64,000 nucleotides of DNA from an uncultured Treponema sp. (GCA_910584475.1 CAJUBD010000009.1:81370-145369); one strand, 5' to 3'. Numbered from the stretch's first letter, positions 15,144-23,706 are shown. Notes: generated by a model from the sequence alone, not told the origin. Made by a program: numbers and translations.

Positions 15144-17016
15144 AAAAATAATAAGCACTATAAACGATGATATAGGCAAAGAGCAGTTTGGAGGAAAGGC
15201 TTTCTGGCTGAAATGGCTCAGTGACAAGGGCTTCACGATTCCACGGTCTTATTTTTTAAAGGCAGAAGACGCGGCATTTTGCACAGCGGATTATTATGGA
15301 AGATTGAGGGATGAATTCAATGGCTTGTTCAAGCCAGAAGAACGACTCGCCGTTCGTTCTTCCGCATTGCAGGATGACGGAGAAAGAGAAAGCAAGGCAG
15401 GAAACTACAAGACATTCCTGAACGTGCCAGCTTCCGACTTTTCATCGTTCTGTGAGCGGCATAAACAGATTGTAGTGGATGCCGCCGAGAAAGGAGACAA
15501 GGCGGGGGTCGTTCTTCAGAACATGATAGAAGCAGATATTTCTGGTGTCATCTTTACTTCTAATCCCGAGAATTTTTCAAAGAAAGAAATGGTCATAAGT
15601 TATTGCGACGGCGTAGGAGACGATCTTGTATCAGGCAAAATCGGAAGAACAAAGGAAGAGATAATAAAAAAGGATGCTCCCGAATTTCAGGATAAAGTGT
15701 GCGCAACATATCTTTCGCAACTTGTGGCGCTGGGAACGAAAATAGAGACTACGCTGAACAAGCCTATGGATATTGAGTGGTGCGTTGAGAAAGGCACAGG
15801 CAGAATTTTCATTCTTCAGTGCAGACCGATAACGAGCATCTTCCTTGAAAAAAACGAAATAAAAAAGGTAGGCATTCAGTCAATCGGAAATGACGAGCGC
15901 TTGAAGTCCTTGGGTAAAATAAAAATCAGGCTCATGGCGGAAAAACACGATATACTGATTTCTGACGCATACATAGTGAACTGCAACTGTGATCAAGACA
16001 CGCTTCCTTTTAATCGCATAGAAATTGAACGCTCGCAGTTTTGCAGGGGATACAATATTGTCGTTATCACACCGAAAACAATCGATGAGAAAATAGTCAG
16101 GCACTTTGTCGGAAGAAAAAGCGACGCGATGCGTTGCATAACATGCAACAGATATAGTTTTAGGGCGTTTCCAAAATACGAAAATCTATATGAAGCGGTG
16201 AACGCCATCTACAAGCAGGTGAAAGAAAGCAGTTGGATTTGCACGATGATAATTCAAGAAATATTTGATCCGAAATTTACAGGAATAATAAAAGCCGGAG
16301 AAGACGCCGTGTTTATTGAGGTTGCACGGGGACACTTTGTGGCGAAAGGCGTCGTTCCGATGTCCCGGTATACGATAGACAAAAATGGAATACATCCTCA
16401 TGAACAGGAACAAGACAAATACTATAGAATACTGGAAGGACATCAAATTGAACAAAGCATAGACAGACAGGTGATTCATATTGATAATGAAGATTTGAAA
16501 AACATAGAAAGGCAGTTCTCTCCTATTCTAAAAGAATGCAAATGCAATTTGGAATTCGGATTGATTGAATATGATGGAAATCTTGAGCCATACCTAATTG
16601 ACTTTACGGAAGACAATTCAAAAGAGACAATCCATGCTGCCGACATTGAAAATGGAGTTATTTCACATGGAATAATACGCGGGCGGATCGTCAAAGTTGC
16701 CAAGACGGAAATACAACAATCTTTGAATGTCCACTGTCAGAATGAAATAAAACCTGCCTCCTTGCCTGGAGAGCCTGTCATTTTTCTGTGCGACCTTCCC
16801 GACATAAATCTTATGGAAAAGCTGGACAGAAAAAACATCGGCTTTGTTTTCAAAGGAGGCTCCTTGTTGTGTCATCTTTCGATTATCTTGCGGGAACGGC
16901 ATATACCCGCCCTTATTTACAAAGATGCGGACACCCTTGAGGTCGATGCCATTTATGAATTGGATACCAGAAAAAATGAAAAGGTGGTAAAAGTGAAGGA
17001 TGAAAATAGAATATGA
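15136..17016 (+). CDS. PEP-synthase/PPDK-like phosphotransferase, second gene of the viperin-like operon
   Basis: A 626-residue relative of phosphoenolpyruvate synthase and rifampicin phosphotransferase. An N-terminal ATP-grasp domain (about 1-235) has FGGKAFWLKWLSDKGFTIP, LAVRSSALQDDGERESKAGN, ISGVIFTSNPEN and MDIEWCV...ILQCRPITS. The middle (about 250-520) reads like a second, diverged ATP-grasp unit (IIKAGEDAVFIEVARGHFVA, then LEFGLIEYDGNLEPYLIDF). The C-terminus (about 550-626) is a swivelling phosphohistidine domain with GGSLLCHLSIILRERHIPAL, where the His is the expected phosphate carrier. The large PEP/pyruvate TIM barrel of true PEP synthase is absent, so the final acceptor is not pyruvate in the usual way. 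It overlaps both neighbours (8 and 4 bases). Confidence 0.8.
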   Translation: MLEKIISTINDDIGKEQFGGKAFWLKWLSDKGFTIPRSYFLKAEDAAFCTADYYGRLRDEFNGLFKPEERLAVRSSALQDDGERESKAGNYKTFLNVPASDFSSFCERHKQIVVDAAEKGDKAGVVLQNMIEADISGVIFTSNPENFSKKEMVISYCDGVGDDLVSGKIGRTKEEIIKKDAPEFQDKVCATYLSQLVALGTKIETTLNKPMDIEWCVEKGTGRIFILQCRPITSIFLEKNEIKKVGIQSIGNDERLKSLGKIKIRLMAEKHDILISDAYIVNCNCDQDTLPFNRIEIERSQFCRGYNIVVITPKTIDEKIVRHFVGRKSDAMRCITCNRYSFRAFPKYENLYEAVNAIYKQVKESSWICTMIIQEIFDPKFTGIIKAGEDAVFIEVARGHFVAKGVVPMSRYTIDKNGIHPHEQEQDKYYRILEGHQIEQSIDRQVIHIDNEDLKNIERQFSPILKECKCNLEFGLIEYDGNLEPYLIDFTEDNSKETIHAADIENGVISHGIIRGRIVKVAKTEIQQSLNVHCQNEIKPASLPGEPVIFLCDLPDINLMEKLDRKNIGFVFKGGSLLCHLSIILRERHIPALIYKDADTLEVDAIYELDTRKNEKVVKVKDENRI

Positions 17017-17819
17017 ACAAGATATTCAATCTTCATTTTACTGACTTTTGTAATTACAACTGTCAGTTTTGTTACGCCAAAAAAGAAAAGAAAATTCTCT
17101 CGTTGGAACAAATACAGACTGTTGTAGACAACATTTCCGATTATTTTTCCCATCTGAATATTGCTGATGGCAGAATCAATATTGCAGGGGGAGAGCCGAC
17201 TACGTGCAGTTATCTTCAAGAAATAATCGACTATATAACTAGCAAGAACATAAGGGCTTCGCTAATCACAAACGGCAGTCTTTTGACAAAAGAATTTGTG
17301 CGGGTAAACAAGGGGAAACTGTCAATGATAGGAATCAGCATAGATTCGATTAGGAGAGAAACGAATATTGCACTGGGAAGATGTTCTGGAAAAAAGCCAC
17401 TTGACTACAATCAACTTTGCGCAATCTGCAAGTGCATAAAGGAAAACGGCATCCCCTTGAAAATCAACATTGTAGTTTCAAGGATAAATCAAAATGAAGA
17501 TATAAAGAAGTTGCTTGATGATGTGAAGCCAGACAGATTTAAAATCCTTCAAATGCTTCCCACGACACCATTTTCAGAGCAGAACATAATTTCAGATGAA
17601 GAGTTCAACAGCTATATACAAAAGTACAAGGCCTATTCTCTTGTAAAAGAAAACCGCACGAATATACAGAAAGCATATATGATAATAGATTCAATGGGAT
17701 ACCTTTCTACTGAAAATCAGCATTCTGACTTCAGGTTTTCCGCCTTAAAAGACAAGTTGACTGATGTTATTGACAAGATTGACTTCAACGCCGAAAACGA
17801 AAGAATGCGATATGTGTGA
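17013..17819 (+). CDS. Viperin-like radical SAM enzyme (prokaryotic viperin, pVip)
   Basis: Radical SAM protein of 268 residues whose whole length aligns with viperin. It has the cluster motif CNYNCQFC (Cys13, Cys17, Cys20), INIAGGEPTT (SAM binding), ITNGSLL, ISIDS (109-112), ALGRCSGKK (120-128), and LKINIVVSRINQNEDI (149-164), which parallels FKINSVINRFNVEEDM of animal viperin. ISDEEFNSYIQKYKAYSLV parallels IGDEEFERFLERHKEVSCLV. Known viperins turn CTP, UTP or GTP into 3'-deoxy-3',4'-didehydro nucleotides that terminate viral RNA synthesis. The C-terminus stops at FNAENERMRYV and lacks the RGG-x-Y-x-W tail seen in animal viperin. The ATG overlaps the stop of the previous gene (ATGA). Nucleotide choice cannot be told from sequence. 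Confidence 0.88.
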   Translation: MNKIFNLHFTDFCNYNCQFCYAKKEKKILSLEQIQTVVDNISDYFSHLNIADGRINIAGGEPTTCSYLQEIIDYITSKNIRASLITNGSLLTKEFVRVNKGKLSMIGISIDSIRRETNIALGRCSGKKPLDYNQLCAICKCIKENGIPLKINIVVSRINQNEDIKKLLDDVKPDRFKILQMLPTTPFSEQNIISDEEFNSYIQKYKAYSLVKENRTNIQKAYMIIDSMGYLSTENQHSDFRFSALKDKLTDVIDKIDFNAENERMRYV

Positions 17820-17980
17820 CTGAAGGAGCAACCCAATCCCGCTTCTTTAGCTTTCCGTTCAAAAGAAAATCGCCGAATTGACTCAAAGGTCGTTTTCGCT
17901 AAAGGCGCAAAGTGTCTCGCTTTTGCAAGCGGACTTTATTTCCGTGAATACTCAAATTTATTCAAGGAAAAACAAAAATG

Positions 17981-18041
17981 TTTCTCCTTGAAAACTCCAT
18001 AAGTTTCTCCTTGAAAACTCCATAAGTTTTTCCTTGAAAAC
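17981..18041 (+). repeat. Tandem 23-bp repeats (2.7 copies) after the viperin-like gene
   Basis: TTTCTCCTTGAAAACTCCAT plus AAG at 17981-18003 is repeated exactly at 18004-18026 and partly at 18027-18041. The stretch 17820-17980 contains no recognisable gene. The repeats lead directly into the strong hairpin at 18050-18083. Confidence 0.8.
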
Positions 18042-18049
18042 TTTTATGT

Positions 18050-18090
18050 ATATCCTTAAAAACTTTCAAGTTTTTAAGGATATATTTTTA
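18050..18090. terminator. Terminator with a 16-bp perfect stem after the viperin-like operon
   Basis: Perfect 16-pair stem (18050-18065 with 18068-18083) followed by TATTTTTATGTTTTT on the plus strand. It lies between the viperin-like operon and the convergent dus gene and may serve both directions. 18090-18260 shows nothing else. Confidence 0.75.
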
Positions 18091-18260
18091 TGTTTTTCTG
18101 CGAATACTTTTGGATTTTGCTCATAAAAATACTTGATTGTGTCCATTTCTTTTCTGAACGTCGCAATCTGCTGCAACAAGCGACAATAAACACAGTCTCA
18201 TTTTCTTCGCTTTATTTCCACGCGTTCTTTCAATTTCGACTAATTATTTCCCATCAATCC

Positions 18261-19325
18261 TCAAACAAAAAGCGCCTTATCTTCCGGCACTTCTTCAAAA
18301 TACGCGCGGAAGTTTTTTTCCGCTTCCTCGCGCGTATGGCTGTTGAGCATTTTCGTCTTGATGTAATGGGCGAACGAAAAATTGTCGCAATAATATGCGA
18401 AGAACCTTTGCATGCGTGTACGGAAAAATTCTGGAGGCTGGAATTTTTGCAGGTTTTCGATGTATTCAAGGCCGAGTTCCAACAAATCGATTCTGTTGGA
18501 ACGAACGGCATTTTCCCCGTCTTTGCAAGTTTTTTCATTGCTGTTTTTCTCGTCGCACATATTTTTGCTTGCGCAAAAATAATTTCCCATCTCCGCGCGC
18601 AACTGCGCGAAAATCCACGGCTTTTGAACGGCGGCGCGGCTTATCATTATTCCCGCCGCGTTCGGACATTCGTCGAAAACTTCATTCGCACTTTTCGCGT
18701 CGCGGACATTTCCGTTGAAAATCACGGGCACATCTTTTTGCGAGAGCCGCGCCGCCAATTCCTCCGCGAAAAATTTCCTCACGGGGCGGCAAAGTCTTTC
18801 CTTTTGCGTGCGCGGATGAAGCGTGATTTGTTCTGTGCCGAGGTCGCAAAGCGTTTCGCAGAATTTGAAAAAATTTTCTTCGACAAAATTATCACCGCCA
18901 AGTCGCAACTTTACGCTGAGGCGTTTTTTCGCACCGCAATTTTCCATCGCAGATTTTACTTTTTCGACCATCGAAAAAGTTTCGCGCTCGTCTTTCAACA
19001 TCCACGCGATTCCCGCGCCACTTCTTACGATTTCGGGAGCGCAGCATCCCATGTTGATGTCGATTCCGATTCCATCGCGTCGCGCCAAAAAGGACGCCGC
19101 GTTTGCCATCGCATCCGCATCGTTTGATGTGAGTTGCCAAACAATTTTTTCAGGTAGTGGTCCGTCCATCAAATAATATTTTTCAAATGGACCGCCTTGC
19201 AAAAGCGTCGGGGCGTTTATCATTTCCGTGTAGTGTTCATCCACACCGCCAAAGCGTTCCACTATGCGGCGGAAAGCCTCGTGGCTCAAGGTAGCCATCG
19301 GTCCGCAAATCAATTTTTTTCTCAT
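18261..19325 (-). CDS. tRNA-dihydrouridine synthase family protein
   Basis: FMN-dependent reductase that makes dihydrouridine in tRNA. At 354 residues it has GPMATLSHEAFRRIVERFGG at the N-terminus, INMGCCAPEIVRSGAGIAWM (the Cys in this loop is the catalytic acid), SVKLRLG, ITLHPRTQKERLCRPVRK and PVIFNGNVRDAKSA. The helical C-terminal domain is present. GCCAPE replaces the more usual GCPxxK, so the subgroup (A, B or C) is unclear. GGAAA precedes the ATG. Confidence 0.9.
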   Translation of the reverse strand: MRKKLICGPMATLSHEAFRRIVERFGGVDEHYTEMINAPTLLQGGPFEKYYLMDGPLPEKIVWQLTSNDADAMANAASFLARRDGIGIDINMGCCAPEIVRSGAGIAWMLKDERETFSMVEKVKSAMENCGAKKRLSVKLRLGGDNFVEENFFKFCETLCDLGTEQITLHPRTQKERLCRPVRKFFAEELAARLSQKDVPVIFNGNVRDAKSANEVFDECPNAAGIMISRAAVQKPWIFAQLRAEMGNYFCASKNMCDEKNSNEKTCKDGENAVRSNRIDLLELGLEYIENLQKFQPPEFFRTRMQRFFAYYCDNFSFAHYIKTKMLNSHTREEAEKNFRAYFEEVPEDKALFV

Positions 19326-19350
19326 ATATTTCCAAGCAATGAAATTAGTA

Positions 19351-19379
19351 TAGCATAAATTTTGTTTTTGTGATATACT
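19351..19379 (+). promoter_or_regulatory. Promoter of the CYTH gene, predicted leaderless
   Basis: TATACT (19374-19379) lies 6 bases before the ATG at 19386. The -35 at 17-base spacing is weak (TAGCAT, 19351-19356). No ribosome site can fit, so transcription should begin at or next to the ATG. Confidence 0.5.
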
Positions 19380-19385
19380 ATTTCA

Positions 19386-20009
19386 ATGTTTGAAGTGGAA
19401 CTCAAAGCGCATGTAGCTGACCGCGCCGCCGTAATCCAAAACTTGAATTCATTCGCACGCTTCGACCGCATCATCATCAAGGACGATTCGTATTTCAAAC
19501 TTGAACGTCCAGGAAAAGAACGCGTCATAGCGCGAATCCGAATCGAAGAGCATCGTTCCACGGAAGACTTTTTTAATTTCACCGGACAAAAATTAATCGC
19601 AAAAAAAAGATTTCTCAATTACAAGAAAAAAGAACGCCGCGCCGAATCCGACGGCAGCACGATTGAAGTAAACGACGAGTACGAGACGGAAATTTCGAAT
19701 GAGGATTGCGTGAAGGAACTTTTGCTCGCGAGCGGATTCGAGCCGTATTTTTCAAAGCACAAAGATTCTTTGGGTTGGTACGCGGAATGTCCAGCCGGAT
19801 TTTTTTCTCGCGTACATTTGGAGCTTTGCGAAGTTCCGCCGCTCGGAGACTTCTTGGAAATAGAAATAATCTCGCCGCGCCAAGACGAAGAGGCTTTGCA
19901 GGAAGTCAATTTGACGCTGAAATATTTTCTCATGAAATCTGGGCTTGAACTTCACGACATTGAAGAAAAATATTATTCTGAACTTCTAGAAAATTTTAAG
20001 GAATGCTAA
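19386..20009 (+). CDS. CYTH-domain protein (class IV adenylate cyclase CyaB-like)
   Basis: CYTH proteins bind triphosphates in a tunnel with two metal ions; members include CyaB adenylate cyclases and thiamine triphosphatases. The N-terminal ExExK signature is FEVELKA (residues 2-8). Further motifs are VIARIRIEE, LIAKKRFLNYKKKER and HLELCEVPPLGDFLEIEII. At 207 residues it has the CyaB-like length. Whether it makes cAMP or hydrolyses a triphosphate cannot be decided. It is divergent from dus, and 58 bases separate its end from the convergent asd. Confidence 0.85.
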   Translation: MFEVELKAHVADRAAVIQNLNSFARFDRIIIKDDSYFKLERPGKERVIARIRIEEHRSTEDFFNFTGQKLIAKKRFLNYKKKERRAESDGSTIEVNDEYETEISNEDCVKELLLASGFEPYFSKHKDSLGWYAECPAGFFSRVHLELCEVPPLGDFLEIEIISPRQDEEALQEVNLTLKYFLMKSGLELHDIEEKYYSELLENFKEC

Positions 20010-20067
20010 AAATTGCCACGAAAACGGCGCGGCAATCTATTTTGCACTTGCCCGCCTCGCAAACTTT

Positions 20068-21165
20068 TTAATCGAAAAATCCCTTCGCCTTCAAAAGTTC
20101 CGCGTTGAGGATTCCGCCCAATGCCGCCCCCCGCTTCGTGTTGTGGCTGAGCGCGACGAACTTTACATCGAAAACATTGCACTTTCGAAGCCGCCCGATG
20201 ACGCACGCCATTCCACCTTCCGTGTCGCGGTCTCGGCGTGGCTGCGGTCGGTTTTCTTCGTGGCGAATCACAATCGGATGCGCCGGCGCGCTCGGCAATT
20301 TCAGTTCCTGCGGAAGCGAAGTGTAGCCGCTCCAAGCCTTTTCGATTTGTTCGAGAGTCGGCTTTTTTTCTTCCGGCAAATCAAATTCAAGCGAAACGCT
20401 CGCCGTGTGCCCGTCAATCACAGGAACGCGCGTGCAAGTGGACGAAACGACTGGAAGCGAAGCGTTCACGATTTTTCCGTCGCGCACTTCGCCCAAAATC
20501 TTGAGGCACTCGCGCTCGGTTTTTTCTTCCTCGCCTCCGATATACGGAACGATGTTGTCAATCATATCAAAACTTGAAACGCCAGGATAACCCGCGCCCG
20601 AAACCGCCTGAAGCGTCGTGACAATCATGCGGCGCACAGGATAGCCTGCGCGGATAAGCGCGTGAAGCGGCATCATATAAGTTTGAAGCGAACAGTTCGG
20701 CTTTACGGCGATGAAGCCTTTGTCCCAACCGTGCGCCTTTTTTTGCGAAGCAATCACATCGAGATGCGCAAAATTGATTTCGGGCACAAGCATCGGCACG
20801 TCTTCCGTCCAACGGTTCGCGCTCGCATTTGAAACGACAGGAATTCCTTCGGCGGCATATCGTTCTTCGAGAGCCTTGATTTCATCCTTGCCCATTTCCA
20901 GCGCGGAAAAAACGAAGCGGCATTTTCCCAAAGCAAGCGAAGCGTCGTTCGCATCCTGCACGACCAAATCCGCCACGCCCTCGGGAATATTTTCACCGAT
21001 GAGCCAACGGCTCGCCACTGCCTCAGAATATTTTTTCCCTGCCGAACGCGGACTCGCCGCCACATAAGTGACGCGAAACCACGGATGATTTTCGAGCAAC
21101 TTGATATAACGCTGGCCGACCATTCCCGTCGCGCCCAAAACTCCAACCGGTATTCTTTCAGGCAT
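20068..21165 (-). CDS. asd: Aspartate-semialdehyde dehydrogenase (archaeal/fungal type)
   Basis: Second step from aspartate to lysine/DAP, threonine and methionine. At 365 residues: NADP motif GVLGATGMVGQRYIKLL, catalytic Cys in VKPNCSLQTYMMPLHAL, GAGYPGVSSFDMIDNIVPYI, and TRVPVIDGHTASV with the catalytic His. This is the archaeal/fungal-type class, not the E. coli type. A GGAG site precedes the ATG. It follows dapA in the same direction, separated by 140 bases that carry palindromes. Confidence 0.94.
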   Translation of the reverse strand: MPERIPVGVLGATGMVGQRYIKLLENHPWFRVTYVAASPRSAGKKYSEAVASRWLIGENIPEGVADLVVQDANDASLALGKCRFVFSALEMGKDEIKALEERYAAEGIPVVSNASANRWTEDVPMLVPEINFAHLDVIASQKKAHGWDKGFIAVKPNCSLQTYMMPLHALIRAGYPVRRMIVTTLQAVSGAGYPGVSSFDMIDNIVPYIGGEEEKTERECLKILGEVRDGKIVNASLPVVSSTCTRVPVIDGHTASVSLEFDLPEEKKPTLEQIEKAWSGYTSLPQELKLPSAPAHPIVIRHEENRPQPRRDRDTEGGMACVIGRLRKCNVFDVKFVALSHNTKRGAALGGILNAELLKAKGFFD

Positions 21166-21195
21166 TTTTTTTCTCCAAACAAAAACAAATTTTTT

Positions 21196-21274
21196 AGGAG
21201 GGGGAAGTCTCCCCCTGCGCGCGCACGTTGTTGCGCGCTACCCTCTCTGCGGGGAGTTCCCCGCAACGCCCCCG
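21196..21274. repeat. GC-rich palindrome cluster between dapA and asd
   Basis: Three short palindromes in a row: GGGGAAGTCTCCCC (about 21201-21214), a GCGCGC...GCGCGC pair (about 21217-21237), and the perfect GCGGGGAGTTCCCCGC (21249-21264). It differs in sequence from the composite hairpin elements of the window. It may end or attenuate dapA transcription; function is unknown. Confidence 0.6.
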
Positions 21275-21305
21275 CAATTCCCACAACGCTAAAATTTTTG
21301 CAATG

Positions 21306-22211
21306 CTACAATTTACATTCCGCAAGCGCAGCTTCAATCGCTTTTTTTCCGCCCTCGCTCACTTCCACGAGCGGCTCGCGCACGCTTCCCGCCGGCAAGC
21401 CTTTTAAGTTCATCGCGCATTTTATCGAAGAAGGATTTCCTTCTACGAATGCGGCGCGGAAAATCGGAAGAAGCGCGTAATGCGCGTTTTTCGCCTCGGC
21501 AAATTTCCCCTGCAAGCCAGCGTCCACCATTTCTTTCACTCGTTTTGGCGCGAGGTTCGAGACGACGGAAATTACGCCGTCCCCGCCCAGCGCGAGCAAA
21601 GGCAATGTCAAAGCGTCGTCGCCGCTCATCACGGAAAAATCGGGATTGTTCAATTTAATTTTCGCAATCACGTCCATCATCTGCGAAACGCTTCCGCTCG
21701 CTTCTTTCACGCCGATTATGTTCGGCAACTTCGCGATTTCCACCAAAGTTTCCGTGGCGATGTTCACTCCGGTGCGACCTTTAATATTGTACACGACAAT
21801 CGGAATGCCGACTTTGCTCACCGCCTCAAAATGTTTAAGAATGCCCGCCTGCGACGGCTTGTTGTAATACGGAGTCACCACAAGAACAGCGTCCGCGCCG
21901 GCGCTCTTCGCGCGCTCGGCATAGCGAACGGCATCGCGAGTATTGTTGCTGCCCGCGCCAACAATTATTGGAACATGAATGCCCGTCGCCTTTTCGTGCG
22001 CCTCGCGCTCGCCCATGATAATCTCAATCATCTTGCGCTCTTCTTCTTCGTCAAGCGTCGGAGTTTCGCTCGTAGTGCAAAGCGGCACAAGCCCGTCAAT
22101 TCCCGCCTCAAGCTGATTTTTTATATGCTCACGAAATCCTTCAAAATCCACATCGCCGTCTTTTTTCATCGGCGTAATCATCGCCGTAAAAGTGCCTTTT
22201 AACTTAAACAT
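21306..22211 (-). CDS. dapA: 4-hydroxy-tetrahydrodipicolinate synthase
   Basis: Condenses aspartate semialdehyde and pyruvate, the first committed lysine/DAP step. At 301 residues: GTFTAMITPMKKDGDVDFEG, LVPLCTTSETPTLDEEEE, VVTPYYNKPSQAGILKHF (Tyr), NIKGRTGVN, and the Schiff-base Lys in IIGVKEASGSVS. Placed upstream of asd, it forms a short lysine-pathway unit. GAGGAGG precedes the ATG, directly after a composite hairpin element. Confidence 0.95.
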   Translation of the reverse strand: MFKLKGTFTAMITPMKKDGDVDFEGFREHIKNQLEAGIDGLVPLCTTSETPTLDEEEERKMIEIIMGEREAHEKATGIHVPIIVGAGSNNTRDAVRYAERAKSAGADAVLVVTPYYNKPSQAGILKHFEAVSKVGIPIVVYNIKGRTGVNIATETLVEIAKLPNIIGVKEASGSVSQMMDVIAKIKLNNPDFSVMSGDDALTLPLLALGGDGVISVVSNLAPKRVKEMVDAGLQGKFAEAKNAHYALLPIFRAAFVEGNPSSIKCAMNLKGLPAGSVREPLVEVSEGGKKAIEAALAECKL

Positions 22212-22230
22212 TTTTCCTCCTCAGTAGATG

Positions 22231-22499
22231 TGCGAGTTTTGGAACAAAACTCTGGTTAAAAGTTTACGCGCCATTTTAGCGTAGGCTTTTAACATTCCTT
22301 AAAAATTAAGTCCGCAGGAAGTTCCAACTTCCGAGGACTTAATTTCGCCCGCGTTAGCAACTTGTTGCGGCGCGGGCAAGTACAAAATAGATTGTCGGGT
22401 CAAGCCCGACAATGACAAATAAGCGAGTTTTCGTAAAAACCCAAAGAAGTTAAAATTGTCGCGCTATCTCTGCCACGATTTTAAACATCCAAAAAAATT
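22231..22499 (-). repeat. Composite hairpin elements upstream of dapA
   Basis: Faces dapA. Read on the minus strand: a first hairpin with partly decayed arms (22440-22490), ATTGTCGGGCTTGACCCGACAAT (22391-22413), the CCCGCGCCGCAAC...GTTGC...GCGGGCG hairpin, the nested GGAAGTT / AACTTCC hairpin (22302-22345), then AAGGAA, a second variable hairpin (22255-22295, loop TAAAATGGC) and CGAGTTTTG / CAAAACTCG. About 70 bases are shared with the copy upstream of asnS (33340-33410). The entire 297-base gap is repeat. Confidence 0.8.
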
Positions 22500-22508
22500 C
22501 GCTTTATT

Positions 22509-23345
22509 TTAGTGGAAATTAAAATTTCTTTCAAGTGTCTCGCGCATGTCTTCCGTCAAATGTTTTGCGGCAAGCGTTTCTCCCGATGACAAATATTTTT
22601 CGATGTTGATTTTTTCCAAAACTGTAAATTCATATTTGTAGCATTCGAATGGATTTACTTTCCAAATCGGTTCGCCTTTTCCCATGCCGTATTTTCGATT
22701 GCCGCCAATGAAAATCGGCTGTACGGCGGCACTTGCCGCGAGCGCAATTCTTGCCGCGCCTTTTTTGAACTGGTTCATTTCATTCGGCGGTGAACGAGTT
22801 CCTTCCGGAAAAATAATCAAATTGCCGCCCGCTTTCAGTGCCGCCACGCATTCGTCTTCCATGATTTTAAAATCGACATTGTTTGAAATGTAAAGCGCCT
22901 TGACGACTCCGCCCACCCAGCTTTTTTTGAGCGAGGCTTTGACGATGCAGTCGGCATCGCGCACGAACGCCAAAATATAAATCACGTCCAAAAGAGAAGG
23001 ATGGTTTGCGATTATCACATTGCCTTTCAGGTTGCGCAATGTTCGCAAGTCTTCTTTTGTAATTTTGAATTCGCAAATTTTCACCCAAGATATCAAATGT
23101 ATGTAGAATTCCAAGACACATGAAATGAAATGATGTCCGCCCTTTCGAAATTTTTTGCCATCGCGAACGGCAAGCCGCATAATCGGAAAAACCGCGATGA
23201 CGACAATCAGCGTGCCGATTCCGAAAAACGTCATCACAAAAAGTTTTCTGAAAACACGCCAAAAATATAATGGATAATTTTTTGTTCGGGGAAAATCATC
23301 TCTTGCTTTTTGAGGATTATTTTGTTCAATTTCTCTTTTTTCCAT
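22509..23345 (-). CDS. plsC: 1-acyl-sn-glycerol-3-phosphate acyltransferase (PlsC family)
   Basis: Membrane enzyme that makes phosphatidic acid from lysophosphatidic acid. At 278 residues it has two N-terminal hydrophobic segments (about 35-60 and 75-95). The catalytic HX4D is in IIANHPSLLDVIYI, followed by FPEGTRSPPNEMNQFKKGAA and PIFIGGNRKYGMGKG. AGGA lies 11 bases before the ATG, a weak site. Confidence 0.9.
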   Translation of the reverse strand: MEKREIEQNNPQKARDDFPRTKNYPLYFWRVFRKLFVMTFFGIGTLIVVIAVFPIMRLAVRDGKKFRKGGHHFISCVLEFYIHLISWVKICEFKITKEDLRTLRNLKGNVIIANHPSLLDVIYILAFVRDADCIVKASLKKSWVGGVVKALYISNNVDFKIMEDECVAALKAGGNLIIFPEGTRSPPNEMNQFKKGAARIALAASAAVQPIFIGGNRKYGMGKGEPIWKVNPFECYKYEFTVLEKINIEKYLSSGETLAAKHLTEDMRETLERNFNFH

Positions 23346-23706
23346 AGTTTAAAATTCCTGCTGAGTTCTCGGCAAATTCTTTCTATAAAAAGACGAACTT
23401 GGCACGGACAGCAAATAGACGAGTTTCTGAAAGAAACTCGAAGTTAAACTTTGTGACACTATTTTTTAATGTCCGATTCAAATTATATAATAAAATTTGA
23501 ATTTTGGGAAGATGCCTTGGACAATATTCGCGGGAATCATTTTTTTAAAGATTCTTGTTAAAGTCATCGGCTTTTTGCATCGTTCTGCCGCCTGCTTTTG
23601 TGGTTTGTGAAATCCGTTTCGCAGGCTTCACGACACGTACTTTTGATCCTCGCGATGGCGATCATCAAATAAAAAATAAAATTCTTCATTTTTTTGCAAA
23701 TTTTTC
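23346..23706. repeat. plsC-mglB gap with a composite-element fragment
   Basis: A minus-facing fragment at about 23418-23480 has CGAGTTTCTGAAAGAAACTCG and one arm of a first hairpin, pointing at plsC. The remainder (23481-23706) is AT-rich and shows no gene or clear structure. Confidence 0.5.

Noticed and set aside
17013..17819. Alternative reading of the radical SAM gene as MoaA, QueE or an activating enzyme
   Set aside because: The segments LKINIVVSRINQNEDI and ISDEEFNSYIQKYKAYSLV align in order with viperin, and the C-terminal cluster cysteines of MoaA are absent.
18090..19127. 345-codon plus-strand frame opposite dus
   Set aside because: Antisense shadow of a clear tRNA-dihydrouridine synthase gene; very rich in Arg, Phe and His as such shadows are here.
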